DNA of 15,667 nucleotides, taken from the NCBI GenBank assembly GCA_022706625.1, contig JAKJCD010000010.1:1-15667 (forward strand). Reading direction: 5' to 3'. This DNA comes from Bacillota bacterium (GTDB lineage Bacteria; Bacillota; Clostridia; Peptostreptococcales; Anaerovoracaceae). Positions 7,014-13,556 of the stretch are shown here, in pieces. A program made the translations under genes and the position numbers. Below the pieces are notes generated by a model. The model did no database searches. It was not told the origin of the DNA and saw only the letters and a list, made by a program, of their open reading frames with translations. Numbering within the stretch: the stretch's first letter is position 1; the number at the start of each line of letters is the position of its first letter.

Positions 7014-7042
7014 TTGATTTTTTTATTTCCCTCGTTTATAAT
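7014..7042 (+). promoter_or_regulatory. SigA promoter of tRNA-Val
   Basis: TTGATT (7014-7019) and TATAAT (7037-7042) are separated by 17 bases and end 16 bases before the tRNA. The -10 is a perfect consensus. Confidence 0.82.
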
Positions 7043-7058
7043 AGTGCACAGTGGTTAT

Positions 7059-7135
7059 GGGCGGTTAGCTCAGTTGGTTAGAGCGCCTGCTCGACAAGCA
7101 GGAGGTCGTCGGTTCGAGTCCAATACTGCCCACCA
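7059..7135 (+). tRNA. tRNA-Val (anticodon GAC), with two unusual positions
   Basis: A 77-base cloverleaf with CCA encoded. Acceptor GGGCGGT pairs with ACTGCCC, D arm GCTC/GAGC, anticodon stem CCTGC/GCAGG, loop TCGACAA with anticodon GAC (7093-7095), and T arm GTCGG-TTCGAGT-CCAAT. A73 and the GAC anticodon fit valine. Two oddities: position 33 is C (7092) rather than the nearly invariant T, and T-stem pair 51-63 is a C-A mismatch (7110 with 7122). The gene has its own promoter and terminator, so it is transcribed, but it may be a slightly decayed or specialised copy. Confidence 0.88.
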
Positions 7136-7157
7136 CGGAGGGATCTCCGCCCCTTCA

Positions 7158-7191
7158 AAAAACCCCGAATTTATTAAGCTTCGGGGTTTTT
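7158..7191 (+). terminator. Terminator after tRNA-Val
   Basis: AAAAACCCCGAA (7158-7169) and TTCGGGGTTTTT (7180-7191) form a perfect 12-bp stem with a 10-base loop; the T run is partly in the stem and continues with TCTTTG. Confidence 0.9.
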
Positions 7192-7274
7192 CTTTGTACT
7201 CTGCTGCTCCTTCTCTTCCCCGCGAAACTTCAATTCAGCTTCAATTCGCAGAGGCTCTAAAAGCACTGTTTTTA

Positions 7275-7303
7275 TTGACAATCGGCATTAATTCCTATAT
7301 GAT
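7275..7303 (+). promoter_or_regulatory. SigA promoter of tRNA-Arg
   Basis: Consensus TTGACA (7275-7280) and TATGAT (7298-7303) with a 17-base spacer. The tRNA begins 33 bases after the -10. Confidence 0.85.
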
Positions 7304-7335
7304 TTATTTCGCGGGTTTTCTATGACCCATGTTAT

Positions 7336-7412
7336 GTGCCCGTAGCTCAGCTGGATAGAGTATCAGACTCCGACTCTGAGGGTCGTGCGTTCGAATCGCA
7401 TCGGGCATACCA
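7336..7412 (+). tRNA. tRNA-Arg (anticodon CCG)
   Basis: A 77-base cloverleaf with CCA encoded. Acceptor GTGCCCG pairs with CGGGCAT (first pair G-U), D arm GCTC/GAGT, anticodon stem TCAGA/TCTGA, loop CTCCGAC with anticodon CCG (7370-7372), and T arm GTGCG-TTCGAAT-CGCAT. Position 33 is the normal T. It decodes CGG. It is expressed from its own promoter rather than with the Val gene 200 bases upstream. Confidence 0.95.
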
Positions 7413-7414
7413 GA

Positions 7415-7449
7415 ATACGAAGTTCGCCTTATAAGCGGACTTCGTATTT
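7415..7449 (+). terminator. Terminator after tRNA-Arg
   Basis: ATACGAAGTTCGC (7415-7427) and GCGGACTTCGTAT (7435-7447) form a 13-bp stem with one G-U pair and a 7-base loop. Only a short T tract follows, but the stem is strong and starts 3 bases after the tRNA. Confidence 0.75.
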
Positions 7450-7543
7450 ATAACAAGCAACAAATACTCTTTCTTCTTGGTAAAAATCATGATATAAATA
7501 ATTTAACAAGACTGAAAAGTTTAATACGGAAGGGGATAATACA

Positions 7544-7990
7544 ATGACCGATATAAGCAAGCTTATTGATGGGCTGAAGCATACGGACGACAATTATGCC
7601 TATCAGTGTTTGAAACAACTTCAATCCTTGAGTGCAGAGTCAAACGCCGTCTATTCTTATTTTGATGCTTTTGCGGAAATGATATATGACCCTAAATCAT
7701 ACATCCGAACCAGGGGCTTGCTTTTGATAGCAGCAAATGCCAAATGGGATAAGGATAACAAAATCGATGAGATAATCGATGAGTATCTGAAACATATCAT
7801 GGATGACAAACCAATAACGTCAAGACAGTGCATCAAAGTTCTGCCAGAAATTGCAAGGCATAAACCCGAGCTGAGAGATTCTATCCTAAGCGCCCTCAGA
7901 AAAGCAAATCCAATGATTTATAACAGCAATATGCAAAATCTGATTTACAAGGATATTCAAGACGCATCGAAAAGTATCGAGAGGCTTTAA
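7544..7990 (+). CDS. Small HEAT-like helical protein, function unknown (often labelled SufBD protein)
   Basis: The 148 residues look all-helical with no signal peptide or membrane segment, so the protein is probably cytosolic. Two helix-pair units resembling HEAT repeats can be seen: one around MIYDPKSYIRTRGLLLIAAN (47-66), another around DKPITSRQCIKVLPEIARHKPELRDSILSAL (88-118). Such modules usually bind other proteins. Close relatives in Clostridia carry the label SufBD protein, but no Fe-S assembly motif is visible and no suf gene is nearby, so that label should not be taken as function. GGAAGGGG lies 8 bases before the ATG. The gene stands alone and converges on htpX-like, with 16 bases between the stops and no terminator seen. 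Confidence 0.85.
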   Translation: MTDISKLIDGLKHTDDNYAYQCLKQLQSLSAESNAVYSYFDAFAEMIYDPKSYIRTRGLLLIAANAKWDKDNKIDEIIDEYLKHIMDDKPITSRQCIKVLPEIARHKPELRDSILSALRKANPMIYNSNMQNLIYKDIQDASKSIERL

Positions 7991-8006
7991 CCGGCCTTCT
8001 GTTCAA

Positions 8007-8981
8007 CTACATTTCACGCAGCCTTTTGATCCGCTCTTCAATAGGAGGATGCGTTGCAAAAAGCCTGGATACCTTCTTTGCTAAAGGCTGGCTGATGCAG
8101 AGTGCGTGGACTGATTGATTTACAAAAGCGGTTTGATGGCTTTCAAGATACCGCCGGTTGTAATCATCAATTTTTTCCAGCGCAGAGGCCAGACCTAACG
8201 GATAACCGATTATTACGGCTCCCGAAGCATCCGCCAGGAACTCCCTCTGCTTTGATACGGCGCTTTGCATAGCCTTTGCGATCAGAGGTCCCAGCACAAT
8301 GGCGATAATCGATGCCGCCATGATTATTAAAAGAATAATTGCATTGCCGCTTCCGGATCTGCTTGAATCTGATCTCCTCCCCCGCCCGGAAAAGCGCATC
8401 CCTCTGCCAAAGACATGCAAAATCATCAGCAATGCTGCCGAAAGAGCAGCTGCCAGTGATACAAATTTGATATCATCATTTTTCAAATGAGCTATCTCAT
8501 GAGCTATGACCCCTTCCAGCTCTTCTCTGTCCAATACTTCCAAGAGGCCTCGTGTTACGGCTACCATAGATTTGCCTCCGCCGGATCCTGTGGCAAAGGC
8601 ATTCAATTCTCCCGATTCAATAATATAAACCTTCGGCGGCATTATCTGTGCCCCGGAGGCAATAGCATCGACCGTCTCATAAAGATATGGGCTTTCCTCC
8701 CTGCTTACCTCTCTTGCATCGGCCGCCTTTGCAAGTATCCTCCCGCTCCTTCTGTAAGATACAACAGATATGATCAGCGAAATCAGGATCCCCAGCATCG
8801 CGCCGGCTATAGTCGTAAAAAGCAAATCGTATAAATCGCTGTAATAGAGAGATTGTCCGTACAATAATCCGATCAGTGCAAAGATAACTGCAAAAAACAG
8901 AATAAACCCTATCACGACAGCAATTGAGTTCCTCCTGCTGTGATTTACACGATCATAGGTGCTGACATAATTTTTAGCCAT
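8007..8981 (-). CDS. HtpX-like M48 membrane zinc metalloprotease
   Basis: Integral membrane protease expected to degrade damaged or misfolded membrane proteins. The 324 residues show four hydrophobic segments (about 19-41, 50-75, 171-192 and 213-236), the zinc motif HEIAH (161-165) with the downstream ligand E247 in REFLADASG, and the family signature LNAFATG (126-132). A Gly/Arg/Ser-rich stretch (192-212, FGRGMRFSGRGRR) lies between the last two membrane segments. GGAGG precedes the ATG. It follows lemA by 17 bases on the same strand, the widespread LemA-M48 pairing in Firmicutes, so both are probably one transcript. All catalytic residues are present. I do not give the symbol htpX because many such M48 proteins are paralogues. 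Confidence 0.93.
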   Translation of the reverse strand: MAKNYVSTYDRVNHSRRNSIAVVIGFILFFAVIFALIGLLYGQSLYYSDLYDLLFTTIAGAMLGILISLIISVVSYRRSGRILAKAADAREVSREESPYLYETVDAIASGAQIMPPKVYIIESGELNAFATGSGGGKSMVAVTRGLLEVLDREELEGVIAHEIAHLKNDDIKFVSLAAALSAALLMILHVFGRGMRFSGRGRRSDSSRSGSGNAIILLIIMAASIIAIVLGPLIAKAMQSAVSKQREFLADASGAVIIGYPLGLASALEKIDDYNRRYLESHQTAFVNQSVHALCISQPLAKKVSRLFATHPPIEERIKRLREM

Positions 8982-8998
8982 TCTCTTCCTCCGGTGAC

Positions 8999-9559
8999 CT
9001 ACCTAAAATTGACTTCCACTGATTCTCGCATTTCGTCTTCCTCTGCTTCGAAGAACTCCTTTATACGAAAAGAAAACAACCCAGCGATCAAAAGACCGGG
9101 GAAGGTCTGAACTGCTGTATTGTAGTTCATTACGGCTTGGTTATAGTTATTTCGGCTATAGGCGATCCTGTTTTCCGTCCCTGCCAGAGCCTCCTGCAGC
9201 ATAAGGAAATTTTGGCTGGCTTTCAGATCCGGATAGTTTTCCGCAACAGCAAAAAGCTGTTTCACGGCCATATTCATCTGTTGATCTATTGCACCGATCT
9301 CTTTTGGCGAAGAAGCTTTATCAAAGGATGCTCTAAGAGTTGCAATCCTTACAAAAACATCCTTTTCATGCTGAGCATAAGCCTTGACACTTTCAACCAG
9401 ATTAGGGATCAAGTCAAACCTTCGTTTTAACTGCACATCGATGTTAGACCAGGCTGATTCAGCTGTATTGCGTTTGCGTACCAGTCCATTAAATACTACA
9501 ATAATGGATATAGCTAAAATAGCAATAACCGCAATCAGCGCTGTCAATCCTTTACCCAT
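8999..9559 (-). CDS. lemA: LemA family membrane-anchored protein
   Basis: 186 residues: a single N-terminal membrane segment (about 5-24) with a basic KRN after it, then a helical domain with the family motifs RRFDLIPNLVESVKAYAQHE (46-65), ENYPDLKASQNFLMLQEAL and TENRIAYSRNNYNQAVMNYN. The function of LemA proteins is not established; the constant neighbourhood with M48 proteases suggests a partner or adaptor role at the membrane. GAGGTGATT lies before the ATG. First gene of a two-gene operon with the M48 protease. Confidence 0.95.
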   Translation of the reverse strand: MGKGLTALIAVIAILAISIIVVFNGLVRKRNTAESAWSNIDVQLKRRFDLIPNLVESVKAYAQHEKDVFVRIATLRASFDKASSPKEIGAIDQQMNMAVKQLFAVAENYPDLKASQNFLMLQEALAGTENRIAYSRNNYNQAVMNYNTAVQTFPGLLIAGLFSFRIKEFFEAEEDEMRESVEVNFR

Positions 9560-9612
9560 CTGCCAATCACCTCAAAACATTGAATCGCTCTTTCTAACTG
9601 TTGTCATAATAA

Positions 9613-9641
9613 TATATAATATCACAATATCGTTGACTCAA
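9613..9641 (-). promoter_or_regulatory. Probable SigA promoter of the lemA operon
   Basis: On the minus strand TTGAGT (plus 9636-9641) and TATATA (plus 9613-9618) are separated by 17 bases, in an AT-rich stretch. The start of lemA lies about 54 bases further on. Confidence 0.6.
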
Positions 9642-9716
9642 TCATTTTTTTGCATCTTGATCAGCTACAACTGCCGGTTTTTTTGTCTATGCAACCAGAA
9701 TCGAACTTCAAAATCG

Positions 9717-9754
9717 AAAATAGTTGTCTTATTAAAATCCGAGACAACTATTTT
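9717..9754 (-). terminator. Hairpin terminator, distal one of a tandem pair
   Basis: AAAATAGTTGTCT (9717-9729) and AGACAACTATTTT (9742-9754) form a perfect 13-bp stem with a 12-base loop. On the minus strand it ends with TTTT then CGATTTTG, so it suits termination of the beta-propeller gene transcript and shields the lemA promoter. Confidence 0.75.
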
Positions 9755-9758
9755 ATGA

Positions 9759-9800
9759 TTATGGCCGGGGATTTGGTTGCTTTCCCCTCCCCGGCCATAA
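9759..9800 (-). terminator. GC-rich hairpin, proximal one of a tandem pair
   Basis: TTATGGCCGGGG (9759-9770) and CCCCGGCCATAA (9789-9800) form a perfect 12-bp stem with an 18-base loop. It lies 33 bases after the stop of the beta-propeller gene. No T run follows directly, so on its own it may act as a 3' RNA stabiliser, with the next hairpin doing the termination. Confidence 0.65.
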
Positions 9801-9833
9801 CCTTATCGCATCCCTGTCACACAAGTACCATTA

Positions 9834-12206
9834 CTATTTTAGAACCAAGGATCCGACTTTTTCATAGCTGTTGTAATCAAAGGCATTGATGATGCCGTCC
9901 TGGATGTAGTATAAGATGTCATTGATATACACAGTCCTTCGCCCGTAAGGAATATATTTACCATATACCTCAGGTTCCTCGTATTTCAGTAAACCCTTTT
10001 GGGTCACGCTTCTCCCCTTATAACTGACCACCAATGCTCCCTGCTCAGAAGTCCAGTTTTTATCCTTAACGATATAAGCATCAAATGCGATCTGCTGCGA
10101 ATCAGGGTCTACCATTACCGCTTTATGGTTGTAAAGAGCTTCGCTATAGCTCCCGTTTTCACCTATTATTAAATTGGTGATTTCTTTTGGTTTCCCCATA
10201 TCGGAAACATCAAAGAGGGATATCTTTAAGCCGCCCTGGCGGAAGCCTACCGGTGTTTCCCTGCCGTCAGCATTCCTTTCAAAGAGCTCCCTGGTCTCCA
10301 TTCCGATCCCCAGGATCAGATCCTCGCCCACAGGATGCAGATAATTACTGAAACCCGGGATTTTCAATTCTCCCGTAACCTTTGGATTTTGGGGGTCCGA
10401 CAGATCAAAGACAAAGAGCGGATCCATGTTGCGGAAAGTCACTATATAGCCCTTATCTCCCATAAATCTAACGGAATATATCCTCTCGCCTTTTGCCAGA
10501 TCTGTTACGGAGCCGATGACATTGAGGGAGTCGTCAAGAATAAAGAGGTTGTTCCCGTCCTCCCAAATGGTCGTAGCGACTCTAAGGTTCCCATCGAATT
10601 CATCCATTGAGAACTGATTCAACAGACTGCCTTTTACACTTCCTGATCCGGCATAACCGATATTCATGCCATCTATTTCGAATTTAGTAATACTTGTGGT
10701 TCCATTATAATTTTCCGCGGCTAAATACAGGGCCGATTCACTCATATATACGGTGGCGCCAAAGGCGGTGACAGCCTCCACTTCGGTTTTACTGTCATCA
10801 GTGATATCAATCGCCGAAAGTATGATATACCCCGGCTCTGTTGGTTTAGGCATGACCATGATATCGGAAAGGGCGATAGGCACTGCCTCTTTACCCTGCA
10901 CCGTATCCCTCATCAGCGGAAGAATGATTCCTCCATAGCAGTTCGTATTAGTAATAAGATACAGGTTGCTGCCGGATTTTCTGCTGGAAAGATAATATCC
11001 TTCCATCTCATGGCTTTTAAGCAAAGAAGGTTTGCCCGGGTTTTCAATATTATAGATATCCGCAAATGCAAAGGTTTTATGATATCCGGGATAGATCATC
11101 CTTGTATCCTGTGCTATGCCCTGTGCCGTATCGGTCATCGGCGTATCCGGCTCGCCTTTCACGGAATAACCATTTTTTGAGTATTCGTTACGATTGCCAA
11201 GAAGAACCAGCCGGTCATTATCTACATATATTTCCTGAATATATTTTTCGTCCGGAACTTTGATTGTATAAACCTCGGTAAGCTTCGGTCCGTCGACTTT
11301 TATTATGCGAACGGCGTTGCTTCCGGCATAGTACAGGTATTTGCCGTCTGTTTTAATGATGTCGGCCTCGTCTATCCCTTCTACCTGTGTGTTTGTGGAA
11401 GAATGCTTTGTATTCCCCGAATCGGCTACGGCACCCCTATTCTCCGCCGGTACTGCTTCTTCGGTAACAACTTGCACTGTGGTATCGAAAGAACTGCCTC
11501 TGCCGCTGGCTGCTGCCTTTTCATTCTCGGCCGTATCTCCGGCATAACGAGCTTCATTGTTGCGCATCAGCCTGCTCAGCTGTTCCTTTGATTGTGCTTT
11601 TGTAGCAGTCCCTATCTTTGATTTTACTGCATCGACAAGTCCCGCTTGCTTGGAAAGTTCGGCTGCTTCACCTGAGATCATGATTACCCCATCTTTATAA
11701 TCAACATTCTTTTTAAGCAGCTGCTCCGCAATGACCCGTATGGGAACCATTGTGCGGCCGTTTAAAATTAAGGCCTCTGTATCCATCGCCACGGTTTCCT
11801 TGCCATTTTTCTTCATCGCAGAGTATTCCGCTTTGCCGATAGGGAAAACGAATTGCTGCTCTCCGAAGGAGATAAGGGCTTCGCGGTTTTTCTCGTCGTA
11901 GGAGACAGTTGCTCCGAAATACTCCGCCACAGCCCTGAGAGGCACCAGAGTGCGCTTCTTGTGAATTGCAGCAGCTACATCGAAATTCTTGGAATCGAGG
12001 AATGCTATATCCTCTCCCGAAAGGATAAGAGGGCTGCCCACATGCATGAAAACAGTCTTGTCTTTGTAGTTCTTTAAATCGACACCATGATATTGCTGCT
12101 CTGCACTCACCGCTTGCGCACAGCTTGTCACAACGAGCGCAGATATCAGCACTATAACTAACATCAAGGTCGATCTTCCGGACTTTATACCCTTAATACT
12201 CATCAC
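9834..12206 (-). CDS. Secreted beta-propeller protein with copper amine oxidase-like N-terminal module
   Basis: Large extracytoplasmic protein of 790 residues. Seen in order: an N-terminal hydrophobic segment (14-27) ending in VTSC, a possible lipobox with C29, although AVSA (32-35) could instead be a signal peptidase I site; a copper amine oxidase-like module (about 55-180; RTLVPLRAVAEYFGA at 85-99 and RTMVPIRVIAE at 151-161); a Ser/Ala/Glu-rich linker (180-270); and a long beta-propeller domain from VEGIDEADIIKTDGKYLYY (275-293) to the C-terminus with repeated blade-like strands. VEGIDEADI is the hallmark of the bacterial Beta_propel family. Its role is unknown; surface binding or wall attachment is likely. 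The GTG at 12206 fits the GGGAGGT site better than the ATG one codon later. Monocistronic, with tandem hairpins after it. Confidence 0.9.
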   Translation of the reverse strand: MMSIKGIKSGRSTLMLVIVLISALVVTSCAQAVSAEQQYHGVDLKNYKDKTVFMHVGSPLILSGEDIAFLDSKNFDVAAAIHKKRTLVPLRAVAEYFGATVSYDEKNREALISFGEQQFVFPIGKAEYSAMKKNGKETVAMDTEALILNGRTMVPIRVIAEQLLKKNVDYKDGVIMISGEAAELSKQAGLVDAVKSKIGTATKAQSKEQLSRLMRNNEARYAGDTAENEKAAASGRGSSFDTTVQVVTEEAVPAENRGAVADSGNTKHSSTNTQVEGIDEADIIKTDGKYLYYAGSNAVRIIKVDGPKLTEVYTIKVPDEKYIQEIYVDNDRLVLLGNRNEYSKNGYSVKGEPDTPMTDTAQGIAQDTRMIYPGYHKTFAFADIYNIENPGKPSLLKSHEMEGYYLSSRKSGSNLYLITNTNCYGGIILPLMRDTVQGKEAVPIALSDIMVMPKPTEPGYIILSAIDITDDSKTEVEAVTAFGATVYMSESALYLAAENYNGTTSITKFEIDGMNIGYAGSGSVKGSLLNQFSMDEFDGNLRVATTIWEDGNNLFILDDSLNVIGSVTDLAKGERIYSVRFMGDKGYIVTFRNMDPLFVFDLSDPQNPKVTGELKIPGFSNYLHPVGEDLILGIGMETRELFERNADGRETPVGFRQGGLKISLFDVSDMGKPKEITNLIIGENGSYSEALYNHKAVMVDPDSQQIAFDAYIVKDKNWTSEQGALVVSYKGRSVTQKGLLKYEEPEVYGKYIPYGRRTVYINDILYYIQDGIINAFDYNSYEKVGSLVLK

Positions 12207-12270
12207 TTCTTTGATACCTCCCTTATTACTGATTCTCTAACTTTACCTTTGGTTTATATTATCCTTCGTT

Positions 12271-12346
12271 ATCGGCGGCCCGGCCTTACCGTCCTGTTAC
12301 GCCAACCCGCAGCCTTTGAAATGTCCTACGGCGGGTGTTATTGAAT
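12271..12346 (-). other. GC-rich structured segment upstream of the beta-propeller gene
   Basis: This stretch is clearly richer in G and C than the DNA around it. ACCCGC (12305-12310) can pair with GCGGGT (12331-12336), and GGCG (12274-12277) with CGCC (12300-12303), giving two adjacent stem-loops. On the minus strand it would lie in the leader of the beta-propeller gene. I could not match it to a known riboswitch class. Confidence 0.35.
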
Positions 12347-12410
12347 CTGACGCAAGGTAATTGGATAAAGTTCCTTAGAATAAGCAATCAGAATTGTATA
12401 CTATTCGACA

Positions 12411-12443
12411 ATGCAAAAAACAAAGAGGCCGATTACTCTTCTT
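12411..12443 (-). terminator. Weak terminator candidate after the YitT gene
   Basis: On the minus strand AAGAG and CTCTT form a short stem around an 8-base loop, followed by TGTTTTTTG. It lies about 40 bases after the YitT stop codon. The stem is only about 5 bp, so this is tentative. Confidence 0.35.
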
Positions 12444-12478
12444 TTCTATAAATCTCTTCGATGCTTATTAAATAGTAA

Positions 12479-13387
12479 TTACTTTTTTTTGTCTTCAAGA
12501 AGATCGCTGAAACCCACACCGGAACCCCAAACGGTTTCGACCCGGACGACTGTAACAAATGCGTTTTTATCTTCCTTGGCAATGAATTGCTTAATCAGCA
12601 TGCTCTCACGCGGTGAACATAAAGTAATGATTTTAGATCTCTTTGTATTAGTGTAGGCTCCTGTTATCTCCACATTGGATACGCCTCTTCCAATCTCGTG
12701 AAGGATAAATTCAGCCGCCTCATCATGCTTATCGGTGATTATCTCAAGCTGAACCACTTTGGAGTCAAAGCCGTACATGACATAGTCCACCACTCTGGAG
12801 AAGATTATCTGAGTTACCAGCGCATAAAGTGCAATATTCCTGCCGAAAAAAACCCCGGAGCCCATTATAATGATCGCATCGATGACAAGCAGGATTTTTG
12901 AGATGCTCACATGGGGCATCCATTTTGATTTAATGATTTTAGCTATCGTATCCGTCCCGCCGAAGGAATAACCTCTTGTGAAGATCAGCCCGCTGCATAC
13001 CCCTCCGAACACACCGCAATAAATAGCAGCCAGTATAACATCCTTTTCCTCCAGCAGGTTTATGTTGAATTGTTCAAATAAAAGAAGGAATCCCGGATAC
13101 AAAACAGTCATCAGCACTATTTTCCTTGCTTCTCCGATCCCTAAAAGTAAGCCGCAGATCACTAAAATCAGAAAAGCAAAAGCATAATACAGAACAGAAA
13201 AATCGATACCCGTAGGCCCCTGCAGGATACGGCATATCCCGGTTATGCCTCCGCTTGAAAGCCCGTTGGGGATAAGGATGCAGATGCTTGAAAAGGCACC
13301 TAATGCGCAGCCCGTAATAATGAAGAGCCCATCTATGCTCCACTCCTTCAACTTTTCTTTTGATATTATACTTTTCCAACGACTCAT
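12479..13387 (-). CDS. YitT family membrane protein (five-TM domain plus DUF2179)
   Basis: Integral membrane protein of unknown function, 302 residues from the chosen start. It has about five hydrophobic segments (roughly 18-40, 65-85, 90-108, 115-138 and 160-180) with the family patterns PNGLSSGGITGI and GYSFGGTDTIAKII. A soluble alpha/beta C-terminal domain of the DUF2179 type follows (about 212-290; LEIITDKHDEAAEFILHEIGRGV and VVRVETVWGSGVGF). Some relatives are proposed transporters, but no substrate is known. The start at 13387 has GAGG 6 bases upstream; the ATG at 13399, four codons earlier, has no ribosome site. It probably has its own promoter. Confidence 0.93.
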   Translation of the reverse strand: MSRWKSIISKEKLKEWSIDGLFIITGCALGAFSSICILIPNGLSSGGITGICRILQGPTGIDFSVLYYAFAFLILVICGLLLGIGEARKIVLMTVLYPGFLLLFEQFNINLLEEKDVILAAIYCGVFGGVCSGLIFTRGYSFGGTDTIAKIIKSKWMPHVSISKILLVIDAIIIMGSGVFFGRNIALYALVTQIIFSRVVDYVMYGFDSKVVQLEIITDKHDEAAEFILHEIGRGVSNVEITGAYTNTKRSKIITLCSPRESMLIKQFIAKEDKNAFVTVVRVETVWGSGVGFSDLLEDKKK

Positions 13388-13393
13388 AACTGT

Positions 13394-13397
13394 CCTC
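13394..13397 (-). promoter_or_regulatory. Ribosome binding site deciding the YitT start
   Basis: On the minus strand GAGG lies 6 bases before the ATG at 13387 and shares a base with the ATG codon at 13399, so the longer frame start would cover the ribosome site. This favours the shorter protein. Confidence 0.65.
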
Positions 13398-13471
13398 ATC
13401 TTGTTTCATTGTTTATCAGGCCCGGCAGTTGTTAATCCTAAACAGACTCCCGCTACCGCTATCTATTCAAT

Positions 13472-13500
13472 AATATACTATACTAATTACTAATAAACAA
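13472..13500 (-). promoter_or_regulatory. Probable SigA promoter of the YitT gene
   Basis: On the minus strand TTGTTT (plus 13495-13500) and TATATT (plus 13472-13477) are 17 bases apart, about 85 bases before the start codon. The -35 is weak. Confidence 0.5.
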
Positions 13501-13556
13501 AAGAATTATTCCTAAGGTCAAAATTGCTTAAAACCCGTGCCCTGATACTCACACAT

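Noticed and set aside
7059..7135. Reading the first tRNA as tRNA-Asp, tRNA-Ser or a pseudogene
   Set aside because: The 7-base loop places GAC as the anticodon, the variable arm is too short for serine, and promoter, CCA and terminator are intact, so a valine tRNA with odd bases is the better call.
7011..7325. A 104-codon plus-strand reading frame
   Set aside because: It covers the tRNA-Val gene, its terminator and part of the tRNA-Arg promoter; the protein is tRNA sequence read as codons.
12271..12346. Idea that this is a cyclic di-GMP, cobalamin or other named riboswitch
   Set aside because: None of the conserved cores I know could be found; it is reported only as an unexplained structured segment.
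12411..12656. An 81-codon plus-strand frame
   Set aside because: It overlaps the C-terminal end of the YitT gene in antisense and has no ribosome site.
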